Shown piece after piece: positions 1 to 6,571 of a stretch of DNA of 10,648 bases. Numbering within the stretch: position 1 is the stretch's first letter; every line of letters starts with the position of its first letter. The position numbers were made by a program, and so were the translations under genes. This DNA is from Nitrospirota bacterium. Lineage in GTDB: Bacteria > Nitrospirota > Thermodesulfovibrionia > UBA6902 > BMS3Bbin08. Below the pieces are notes generated by a model. That model saw only the letters and a program-made list of their open reading frames with translations, did not search any database and was not told where the DNA came from. Where the stretch lies: assembly GCA_016208845.1 (NCBI GenBank), contig JACQXH010000056.1, positions 1 to 10,648 on the forward strand, in the 5' to 3' direction.

Positions 1-837
1 GGTTTTCTCAAAGGCTTAAGGGACAGGAAGTTTGATATGACCGTAGATCTCACAGGCGGCGACAGGGCCGCCATTGTCTCATTTATTTCAGGAGCAAGAT
101 ACAGATTGGCCGGTGATCCCGGCAATAAGGGTTTTGCCGGCAAGAGATTTCTTTATACCCATATCGCGGATATCGATAAACAAAATCACATGGTGATGCA
201 AAACCTGGATGTAGTCAGACAATTTGGAATATCGACTGACAATTCAGATGTTGATTTCTACATTCCGGAAGAGGTCAGATTGTCGGTAAGGGAAATTTTC
301 AGGGAAAATCATATAAATGACATCGACACTATTGTACATGTGCATCCGGCCTCCCGCTGGATGTTTAAGTGCTGGAAGGATGATTACATGGCAGATATCA
401 TCAAGTGGTTGATTGACAAAGGGGCGAAGGTCATTATCACATCCGCTCCGGACATTGCGGAGATTAAAAAAGCAAAGAGAATTCTTTCTTTCGTCTCCTC
501 ACGCATTACTCATCACGCGTCACATGTTTTAGATTTATGCGGCAAGACCACAATAAAAGAACTCGCCGCAATTTCAGAGGCATCCGGCCTTTTCATCGGG
601 GTCGATTCTGCTCCAATGCATATTGCAGCGGCAGTAAAGACGCCTGTTATTGCGCTTTTCGGGCCGACAGGAAAAGAATGGACGCCCTTCGGTCACGGGC
701 ATATCGTTATTTCAAAAGAAATGTCCTGCAAGCCGTGCCAGAAGGGAAGGTGCGAAGGTTTTCAGATGAGGGAATGCATGGAGGCCATCACCCCGGAGGA
801 CGTTAAAGAGGCTGTATTGAGGATATTAAAGAGATAA
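1..837 (+). CDS. waaQ: Lipopolysaccharide heptosyltransferase III-like protein (GT9), 5' partial
   Basis: The reading frame is open from base 1 and ends at TAA 835-837, so the N-terminal nucleotide-binding half is cut off by the window edge; the ATG at 37 is internal, because the residues before it (LRDRKFD) continue the family pattern. The protein belongs to GT9, which transfers heptose from ADP-heptose to the LPS inner core on the cytoplasmic side of the inner membrane. Visible motifs are HPASRWMFKCW (343-375), whose FKCW is characteristic of WaaQ/RfaQ; the CGKTTIKELAAI segment (538 on); the donor-site signature VDSAPMHIAAA (601 on); and a C-terminal cysteine cluster CKPC...C...C (727-777). 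An odd stretch, SRITHHASH (499-525), lies between the K-rich helix and the CGKT block and is encoded by a degenerate 7-base repeat. The gene ends 20 bases before the convergent methyltransferase. GT9 membership is firm; the WaaQ assignment rests on motif resemblance. Confidence 0.88.
   Translation, partial: GFLKGLRDRKFDMTVDLTGGDRAAIVSFISGARYRLAGDPGNKGFAGKRFLYTHIADIDKQNHMVMQNLDVVRQFGISTDNSDVDFYIPEEVRLSVREIFRENHINDIDTIVHVHPASRWMFKCWKDDYMADIIKWLIDKGAKVIITSAPDIAEIKKAKRILSFVSSRITHHASHVLDLCGKTTIKELAAISEASGLFIGVDSAPMHIAAAVKTPVIALFGPTGKEWTPFGHGHIVISKEMSCKPCQKGRCEGFQMRECMEAITPEDVKEAVLRILKR
499..526 (+). repeat. Decayed heptanucleotide array inside the GT9 gene
   Basis: Four consecutive 7-base units read TCACGCA, TTACTCA, TCACGCG and TCACATG. 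The first and third are near-identical, the second keeps five of seven bases, and the last keeps only TCAC. The array is read in frame as SRITHHASH between two conserved GT9 blocks. It looks like a small repeat-derived insertion that was fixed because it kept the frame. Chance similarity is possible because the array is short. Confidence 0.4.
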
Positions 838-857
838 CCTGGTCCCTCTAAAAAGGG

Positions 858-1547
858 TTATTTGATCCTGTTGATCCTTCTTGCGATATTATTATAGACC
901 TCCCACAGCTTTCTATGCCTGTTGACATCAAGAACATCCCTGATGTCTCTTTTGCTTCCTATCCACAAACCATGACTCTTAGGCCGGTAATTCTCAAACA
1001 TAATTTGATAGTCATAGAGCCTGAGGGGCTCATGATAATGCTTTCTGTTGGCGTCATGAAGCACCACAACACCTCTGTCGCTGACAAGATCAAGGGCCTT
1101 GATCAAACAATCTTTTCTTGCCCTGCCGTCAATTAATATAAAGTCAAACTTCCCGAATCGCGACGGATACTCAATATAGCTTTTCAGATCATCATATGAT
1201 CCATCATTGTTCGGATCGGTCCATGGCATATGATCCGGCTGTTCGTTAAATATCTCGACATCCGGATTCCTGTTCATATCCCTGACCTTCTGTGCCCAGT
1301 CCTTGTCGTGCTCCACTGACAGCCACTTTGAATTGTTTTTTAAAAATAACGGGAAATAAAGCGTGCTGTACCCGCCGCCCCATTCCAGGCATTTATCAGG
1401 CCTCAGATTCATCAGAATATCTTCAATGATTTCTATCTCCCTGTATTTCATCAGGGGCTTGATAGTTATTTTATTGAAATACTTATTAAGGAGCCTGCTC
1501 CTGTATTCCTTGTATTTTTGTCTCACTATTGCTTGCATAATGCTCAT
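858..1547 (-). CDS. Class I SAM-dependent methyltransferase
   Basis: A 229-residue protein with the order of motifs of a Rossmann-fold methyltransferase. The glycine-rich SAM-binding loop is LEWGGGYST (residues 54-62), the acidic end of the next strand is SVEHD (77-81), the central strand is FDFILIDGRAR (134-144), and a following strand is GVVVLHDAN (159-167). The N-terminal 50 residues are basic and helical in character. The start is supported by an AGGAGA ribosome-binding site eight bases upstream. The substrate cannot be read. Its position inside a glycosyltransferase cluster suggests a sugar or nucleotide-sugar intermediate, or capping of a glycan chain, but this is inference. It is the only gene on the minus strand, is convergent with the WaaQ-like gene and divergent from the downstream operon, so it must have its own promoter and may be a separately acquired cassette. 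Confidence 0.82.
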   Translation of the reverse strand: MSIMQAIVRQKYKEYRSRLLNKYFNKITIKPLMKYREIEIIEDILMNLRPDKCLEWGGGYSTLYFPLFLKNNSKWLSVEHDKDWAQKVRDMNRNPDVEIFNEQPDHMPWTDPNNDGSYDDLKSYIEYPSRFGKFDFILIDGRARKDCLIKALDLVSDRGVVVLHDANRKHYHEPLRLYDYQIMFENYRPKSHGLWIGSKRDIRDVLDVNRHRKLWEVYNNIARRINRIK

Positions 1548-1555
1548 GATATCTT

Positions 1556-1561
1556 TCTCCT
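1556..1561 (-). promoter_or_regulatory. Ribosome-binding site of the methyltransferase
   Basis: On the minus strand the sequence reads AGGAGA, then eight bases (AAGATATC), then ATG. This is the strongest Shine-Dalgarno match noted in the window and decides the start at 1547 over the in-frame ATG three codons later. Confidence 0.75.
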
Positions 1562-1623
1562 ATTACTACCGGGGATATGCCTTCCCATGGCAATCTTTAT
1601 CGTACTGCAAGGCGACATCTTAA

Positions 1624-1642
1624 CCTGAAAATATATTTCAGG
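1624..1642. promoter_or_regulatory. Perfect 7-bp palindrome (hairpin or operator-like)
   Basis: CCTGAAA (1624-1630) and TTTCAGG (1636-1642) are exact inverted copies around a 5-base ATATA centre. It lies in the presumed leader or promoter region of the methyltransferase, about 77 bases upstream of its start. It could be a regulator-binding palindrome or a small RNA hairpin. No run of T follows on the minus strand, so a terminator is unlikely. Confidence 0.35.
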
Positions 1643-1789
1643 AAACCACTGAGCGCACAGAGTTAACAAAAGAAGTTGAGAGGATAAGAAGTTATGAAGT
1701 TGAGAAGAGAAAATAACTATTTTTTCTCCCATCTCATTAACCTCCCAACTTCTCATCTTCTATCTCCCTCTGTGTCCTCTGTGGTTTCT
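1641..1789. repeat. Large imperfect inverted repeat, possibly a dispersed MITE/REP-like element
   Basis: The outer 22-base arms at 1641-1662 and 1768-1789 are inverted copies with 18 of 22 positions matching, sharing AAACCAC and CACAGAG in one arm and their complements in the other. Inside, a purine-rich tract with repeated GAAGTTGAGA (around 1672 and 1696) faces a pyrimidine-rich tract (CCCAACTTCTC, about 1744-1754), so pairing continues inward. No open reading frame in it looks real. It fills most of the 334-base gap 1548-1881. I recall similar CACAGAGGACACAGAG-type repeats between genes in many environmental genomes, but copy number cannot be checked here. Confidence 0.55.
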
Positions 1790-1810
1790 GGTATTATTTG
1801 GGTCAATCGT

Positions 1811-1839
1811 TTGCAAAGATTTATCAATGAATATATTAT
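1811..1839 (+). promoter_or_regulatory. Candidate sigma70 promoter for the glycosyltransferase operon
   Basis: TTGCAA (1811-1816) is followed after exactly 17 bases by TATTAT (1834-1839), in an AT-rich stretch just outside the inverted repeat. This matches four of six positions of the -35 consensus and five of six of the -10. Transcription would begin near 1846 and leave a leader of about 35 bases before the GTG start at 1882. Confidence 0.42.
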
Positions 1840-1881
1840 ACGTAAATCACAATTGTCCATATTCAATACGGGATTCCTGCT

Positions 1882-2898
1882 GTGAAAAAAATAAAAGATT
1901 TTAAAATTGCAATAAAAAATATCCTTCTCATACGGCGTAACAACATCGGCGATATGATCGGCGTTATACCTGTTTTCAGGTCTGTCCGGAAGGAATTTCC
2001 ACAGGCGCATATCACTGTTCTGGCTGACAGCACAAATGCAGGGATCATCAGGGGAGCATCATTCATAGATGACATACTGATATATGAAAAAGGTTCAGGG
2101 ATCTACAGGAGCAAATATCTTAATTACTGGAGGCTTTTTCAGAAAAATAAGAGAAAATTTGATCTTGCCATAGGACTGAAACGGGGCTTTTCCTCAACAA
2201 TGGCGGCAATTATCGCGCTTAGCAGGGCCGGAATACGGGCCGGATGCGTGCCTGAAAAATGGCATCCGCTTCAGCACTGCTATAATTTGCCAATAGAAGG
2301 ATGCAGCAAATGGGGTGCTGTCAGCCATATTGACGCATTTCTCGAATTAATAAAGACCATAGGCATAGAGAACACGGTCAAGGACATAAGCATAGAGATC
2401 ACTCCGGACTCAAAGGCAAAAGTGAGAGGCTTTCTTGAAGGCATAAAGGTTCCTGCCGGCAAGAACAAAGTCATTTTCAATATAAGCAACAATAAGCCTG
2501 AAAACACATGGCAGCAGGGCAGGTTTATAGAGTTGGGCAATATGCTTTATAAAAAATATGGAGCAGTGATCATAATCACCTCAACCGGGCCTGATATGGA
2601 CAAGGCGTTGGCTCTCTGCAAACAAATGGACGGCGCTGCATTTTATTTTCAAACGCCCAAAGTCATGGATTTTGCCGCGCTTGCAGCTCAATCAAACCTC
2701 CTGATCTGCGGCGAAGGCGGCGCCATGCACATCGGTTCTGCTGTGGGCGTCCCCACTATATCGCTCTGGGGCAGTCAGAGGCCGCGCAAATGGATGCCTT
2801 ACGGAGAAAAACAATATGTCATCATGAAAAATGAGCATGTCAATTCCATTTCTGCGGAAGATGTCTACGGCGCTGTCAGGGAAAACAATATTTTATAA
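1882..2898 (+). CDS. GT9 family glycosyltransferase (divergent heptosyltransferase-like)
   Basis: A 338-residue protein with a GTG start, preceded by a weak GGGA eight bases upstream; no better in-frame start is visible. The N-terminal domain opens with the GT9 pattern LLIRRNNIGDMIGVIPVF (residues 15-32), with the conserved Asp at 24, followed by PQAHITVLAD. The C-terminal domain has the strand pattern of the family and ends in ISAEDVYGAV. It departs from its paralogues in three places. The usual DSGPMH donor signature is GEGGAMHIGSAVGVP (about 2710-2754), the acceptor-side KRW block is NTWQQGRF (about 2503-2526), and the C-terminal cysteine cluster is absent. It is therefore a GT9 enzyme whose donor or acceptor may not be the classical heptose. 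It is first in the rightward operon and overlaps the next gene by one base (TAATG). Confidence 0.85.
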   Translation: MKKIKDFKIAIKNILLIRRNNIGDMIGVIPVFRSVRKEFPQAHITVLADSTNAGIIRGASFIDDILIYEKGSGIYRSKYLNYWRLFQKNKRKFDLAIGLKRGFSSTMAAIIALSRAGIRAGCVPEKWHPLQHCYNLPIEGCSKWGAVSHIDAFLELIKTIGIENTVKDISIEITPDSKAKVRGFLEGIKVPAGKNKVIFNISNNKPENTWQQGRFIELGNMLYKKYGAVIIITSTGPDMDKALALCKQMDGAAFYFQTPKVMDFAALAAQSNLLICGEGGAMHIGSAVGVPTISLWGSQRPRKWMPYGEKQYVIMKNEHVNSISAEDVYGAVRENNIL

Positions 2899-4007
2899 TG
2901 AAGCCTTCAAAGAAAATTAAAATTCATTTCCTTAAGATGATCTCACGCATTGCCGATGTTTTACATTTATCAAAAAAATATATTTCGGATACGCACCAAA
3001 GATGTCTGATAATCAGCACAACAGGCATAGGAGACACTTTATGGGGAACCCCGGCAATCAGGGCCTTGAAGGAAAAGATCCCCGGTGTTCATCTTTCAGT
3101 GCTTACGAATGTAAATGGCGAAGAGATCCTCAGGCAGAATCCGTTCATAGGCAGGATATTGGTATTCAGGAAGGAAATTTCCAATATCTTATCTCTCCTC
3201 AAAGAGTTAAGAAGAGCTCATTTTGATACTGTGATCGTCTTTCACGCTACTGACAGAATAATATGGTTAATGGCACATCTGACAGGCGCAGGCAGGATCA
3301 TCGGCAGCAGACGGCACAGCAAGGAAATGGATTTTATTATTACCCATGCCGTTGAAATACATCATAACACTCATGCGATATATGCGCGGCATTTGCTGAT
3401 TAAAGAGTTAGGTGTAAAATCTGATCTGAATAAAATTGAAATGTTCCTTGCTGACAATGATAGAGGTCGCACTGAAGGCTTTTTAGAACAGGCGGGAATA
3501 AATAAAAATTCATTTATTATCGGCCTGCAGCCGGGCGCTGCAAAATGGTACAAACGGTGGCCCGAGGAAAATTTTATTAAGCTTGGGAAGCGCCTTTCTG
3601 ACATAAGAGACGAAGTTAAGATTATAATAACCGGGGACAGCAAAGAAAAAGAATTAGCGCAGAGGATCGCTGAGAAGACTGGCGGCATTTCACTTGCGGG
3701 CAGGTTAAGTCTGCGGGAGATCTCTGCTGTGATCGGGAGATGCGGTATTTTCATCACGAACGATACAGGGCCGATGCATATTGCGGCAGCCCTGGGAACG
3801 CCGACGGTCGCTCTTTTCTCAGCTACCAGCAGGGAAAACATTGAGCCTTATCGATCAATTAGTACATTTGCGGCCATATCAAAGCCAAAACCCTGCGAAA
3901 AGTGCATCTCAAAGGCGTGCACCGATCCTGTTTGCATGGAACAGATAAGTGTCGAAGAGGTATACGAGGCAGTTAAAAAAAAGATTTTTTTAAATTTGAG
4001 ATCATAG
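2898..4007 (+). CDS. ADP-heptose--LPS heptosyltransferase-like protein (GT9)
   Basis: A 369-residue protein with all the standard GT9 features. CLIISTTGIGDTLWGTPAIR (residues 36-55) carries the conserved Asp46 of the N-terminal domain. PGAAKWYKRWPEENF (3533 on) is the canonical phosphate/acceptor block. NDTGPMHIAAALGTPTVALF (3760 on) is the donor-site signature. The C-terminal cysteine cluster is CEKCISKAC...C (3895 on), followed by QISVEEVYEAV. A basic N-terminal extension of about 35 residues precedes the first strand and may help bind the membrane surface. The start overlaps the previous stop by one base, which implies translational coupling. Of the complete GT9 genes here, this is the best candidate for a true heptosyltransferase. 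Which heptose it adds is not readable. It ends before a 178-base gap, so it may close the first transcriptional sub-unit. Confidence 0.9.
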   Translation: MKPSKKIKIHFLKMISRIADVLHLSKKYISDTHQRCLIISTTGIGDTLWGTPAIRALKEKIPGVHLSVLTNVNGEEILRQNPFIGRILVFRKEISNILSLLKELRRAHFDTVIVFHATDRIIWLMAHLTGAGRIIGSRRHSKEMDFIITHAVEIHHNTHAIYARHLLIKELGVKSDLNKIEMFLADNDRGRTEGFLEQAGINKNSFIIGLQPGAAKWYKRWPEENFIKLGKRLSDIRDEVKIIITGDSKEKELAQRIAEKTGGISLAGRLSLREISAVIGRCGIFITNDTGPMHIAAALGTPTVALFSATSRENIEPYRSISTFAAISKPKPCEKCISKACTDPVCMEQISVEEVYEAVKKKIFLNLRS

Positions 4008-4036
4008 GATACAAGTGGTCATAAGTAATAAATCAA

Positions 4037-4152
4037 AAATTAAATAATAAGAATCAAAATGACATATTAAAATGCGAAAATGATGATTATATTGCGGATA
4101 TTTTTAAATTTTGCTTTGTAATTTTGCGTTTTGATTTTTTAATCTTTAATTT
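4037..4152. repeat. AT-rich imperfect inverted repeat between operon genes
   Basis: The left arm begins AAATTAAA (4037-4044) and continues through AATCAAAATG. The right arm ends TTTAATTT (4145-4152) and contains CGTTTTGATT as its complement. Allowing one gap, the arms of about 44 bases pair along most of their length around a centre near 4081-4108. It contains no gene. It occupies most of the gap between the second GT9 gene and the first GT4 gene and could fold in RNA as a long weak stem, act as an attenuator, or be a dispersed repeat. Confidence 0.5.
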
Positions 4153-4185
4153 AGCTCCTTAAACCCGAAAATTACATTTTAAATT

Positions 4186-5310
4186 ATGACAAATCGAAAA
4201 CTGACAATCCTCCACACTGAGGCCTCAAAGGGCTGGGGCGGTCAGGAGATAAGGGTATTTCATGAATCCCTGAGGTTGACCGCGCTTGGCTACAAGGTTG
4301 TGATTGCCTGCCAATATGGGAGCAAGCTCTCTGAAAATGCCCGGAAGGCAGGGCTTGCTGTGAGTATCGTCCGCATGGAATATCCCATCGCTCTATTTGC
4401 CGTCATGAAGTTTCTCAAAATTGTAAGGGATGAGAAAGTTGATATTGTCCATACTCACAGCTCAAAAGACAGCTGGCTTGCCGGCATAACAGGCCGCATA
4501 GCAGGCATACCTGTTGTGCGCAGCCGGCATCTGTCAACGCCTGTGGGGCAGAACCGTCTTACTTCATTTGTGTACAGCCATCTTGCTGATATTATCATTA
4601 CGAGCGGCATGCATATAAGGAATGCATTGATAACGAGAAACCGGATAGAACCTGAGAAAATTGTAAGCATACCTGCCGGGGTGGATACGGACATATTCAA
4701 TGCAAATATCAAAGGAGACAAGATCCGAGCCGAATTTCATCTCGAGAATTCATATCCAATTGTGGGTTCTGTCGCCATATTAAGGCACTGGAAAGGCCAC
4801 CGGTTTTTTCTTGAGGCCGTGCCGCAGGTGCTTGCTTTTCTTCCCGAAGCAAAGTTCATTATTGCAGGGGACGGCCCGCAGTTCGATAATCTTAAGCAGC
4901 AGGTCGCCGGACTTGGGATAGAGAAGAATGTGATAATGACAGGCTTCAGAAATGATGTCCCTGAGATAATGGCAGCTTTAGATATGTTCATTCTGCCTTC
5001 AATTGCATCAGAAGCAACATCGCAGGTCATTCCTCAGGCGCTCGCGATAGGCAAGCCGGTAATTGCGACAGACGCAGGCGGGCTCTCTGAGATCATTGAA
5101 GATAATGTTACAGGACTGCTTATCCCCCCGAAAAATCCTGACGCAATTGCAGGTGCTATTCTGAAGATGGCGAAACATAAAGAACAGGCAATGGAAATGG
5201 CTGCAAGAGGACGGGAAAAGATACTCAAGGGCTACACATTTGATCATATGATCAACAGCACCATCGCGGTCTATAACCGTGTTATGGAAAAAAAGAGTGA
5301 AAAAAATTAA
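4186..5310 (+). CDS. GT4 family glycosyltransferase
   Basis: A 374-residue retaining GT-B glycosyltransferase that would move a sugar from a nucleotide donor to a growing core or O-chain on the cytoplasmic side. The N-terminal domain starts with ILHTEASKGWGGQEIRV, the glycine-rich acceptor-side loop, and has HTHSSKDSWLAG. The donor domain has IPAGVDTDIF, GSVAILRHWKGHRFFLEA, FIIAGDGPQFDNL, the MTGFRNDVPEIMAALD block, and SEATSQVIPQALAIGKPVIAT. The last is the family's E-x7-E motif with Gln284 in place of the second Glu (Glu276 is kept); this variant occurs in some GT4 subfamilies. No clear Shine-Dalgarno site precedes the ATG, but the start fits the family N-terminus exactly. The substrate is unknown. 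Confidence 0.9.
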   Translation: MTNRKLTILHTEASKGWGGQEIRVFHESLRLTALGYKVVIACQYGSKLSENARKAGLAVSIVRMEYPIALFAVMKFLKIVRDEKVDIVHTHSSKDSWLAGITGRIAGIPVVRSRHLSTPVGQNRLTSFVYSHLADIIITSGMHIRNALITRNRIEPEKIVSIPAGVDTDIFNANIKGDKIRAEFHLENSYPIVGSVAILRHWKGHRFFLEAVPQVLAFLPEAKFIIAGDGPQFDNLKQQVAGLGIEKNVIMTGFRNDVPEIMAALDMFILPSIASEATSQVIPQALAIGKPVIATDAGGLSEIIEDNVTGLLIPPKNPDAIAGAILKMAKHKEQAMEMAARGREKILKGYTFDHMINSTIAVYNRVMEKKSEKN

Positions 5311-5367
5311 AAAACAGATTATCTTATTCAGATAGTATTCATCATTTTACGGGTTAGAGAGTCTATA

Positions 5368-6546
5368 ATGGATAAAAAGATGCGCATAGGCGTTTTTGCA
5401 GATAAAGGCATGGGCAAATGGCTTGTCCAGTCATTTGAGCCGCTGTCAGGAATGGCGGATATAACGCTTTTCATCCCTGAAAATAATAAGCATGACCCGT
5501 CAAGCTTTTATCTCCCGAAACATTTACTCACACACAAGCATGAAACATGGCTTTCGATAAAAAATATGGGACGTTATATTAATCGCTGGCGCATTGACAA
5601 TGAGAAACTTACGCGGGTGGATTTTTATCCTTTTTCACTGGCTGAACATTTTGCTTCACATAAGTACGATGCAATCCTCACAAAGGCGGACCGCTCACTT
5701 TATACCCTGTCATCTCTCAAGGATAAATTTGGGTATAAACTGATCTACCGCTATCCTTTTACCCTCCCATTTACCCATATATTCGACAAGAGAAGCGAAT
5801 TCGCAAGGCGAAAATCCTTTGACAGGATAGACCATTTTATCTGCATATCTGATACAGCCAGAAAAAATCTGGAATTTGAGGGAATTGCGTCATCGAAGAT
5901 CGATGTGGTGCATAACTCTGTGGACCTGTCTTTTTTTTCTCCGGGTAAAAAAGATACCGCGTTGATGGATAAACTCAGAATATCAAAACAGGACAAGGTG
6001 ATACTGTTCGTGGGAAAATTAACATCATGGAAAAATCCCTTCACGCTTCTCTATGCTTCAAAGATACTCAAGAATAAAGGCCTGCCGGTAAAACTCATTC
6101 TGGCGGGACAAGGCGCTCAAAAATCAAACCTGCAGAAGACAGCCGCACTGCTCGGTCTGACGGAAGACATAATATTCCTCAACTTCGTCGAAAACACCGA
6201 GCTCAACCGGTATTACAGATTGGCAGACGTGTTTGTAATGCCGAGCATGACGATACTCACTTGGGAGGATCAATTCCCGTTCGCAGTTGTTGAGGCTATG
6301 GCTTCAGGACTGCCTGTTGTGGTCACAAACAGCGGCGGTATGCCGGAGCTCACAGGCGATGCCGGAAGAATTTATCCGCAGGGCAACTACCATGACCTTG
6401 CCGGGCATTTATATGAAATTCTCTCAGATGAACGAGTTGGGAATACTATGTCCGTCAGATCGAGGAAGCGCGCCGAAGATATGTATGATAATAATAAGAA
6501 CAGCATGAAGATATATGAAACATTCAAGAAGGTAGTCCGGAATTAA
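5368..6546 (+). CDS. GT4 family glycosyltransferase
   Basis: A 392-residue GT-B enzyme. The N-terminal half is divergent; its only clear landmark is DHFICISDTARKNL, which precedes the domain linker. The donor-binding half is typical: VVHNSVDLSFFSPG, ILFVGKLTSWKNPFTLLYA, LILAGQGAQKSNLQ, IIFLNFVENTELNRYYRLADVFVMPS, and WEDQFPFAVVEAMASGLPVVVT. In the last block Asp301 stands where the first Glu of E-x7-E is expected, with Glu309 as the second. An in-frame ATG at 5380 is an alternative start; neither has a good ribosome-binding site. A run of eight T (5931-5938) lies in the coding sequence. The 57-base gap before it and the 25-base gap after it show no other feature. The substrate cannot be inferred. 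Confidence 0.88.
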   Translation: MDKKMRIGVFADKGMGKWLVQSFEPLSGMADITLFIPENNKHDPSSFYLPKHLLTHKHETWLSIKNMGRYINRWRIDNEKLTRVDFYPFSLAEHFASHKYDAILTKADRSLYTLSSLKDKFGYKLIYRYPFTLPFTHIFDKRSEFARRKSFDRIDHFICISDTARKNLEFEGIASSKIDVVHNSVDLSFFSPGKKDTALMDKLRISKQDKVILFVGKLTSWKNPFTLLYASKILKNKGLPVKLILAGQGAQKSNLQKTAALLGLTEDIIFLNFVENTELNRYYRLADVFVMPSMTILTWEDQFPFAVVEAMASGLPVVVTNSGGMPELTGDAGRIYPQGNYHDLAGHLYEILSDERVGNTMSVRSRKRAEDMYDNNKNSMKIYETFKKVVRN

Positions 6547-6571
6547 CTAAATTTTCTGAAGAAAGAACATC

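Noticed and set aside
836..859. Possible bidirectional terminator between the convergent GT9 and methyltransferase genes (CCCT-AGGG, or AACC-GGTT).
   Set aside because: The stems are only four base pairs and no T run follows on either strand, so it is not supported as a terminator.
1544..2010. Short open frames on both strands across the intergenic region 1548-1881.
   Set aside because: They are low-complexity, run through the inverted repeat, overlap real genes and have no recognisable family features.
3975..3991. Run of eight A followed closely by seven T near the end of the second GT9 gene, terminator-like or slippage-prone.
   Set aside because: It is inside the coding sequence, has no GC stem, and affects only the last residues; it reads as Lys and Phe codons.
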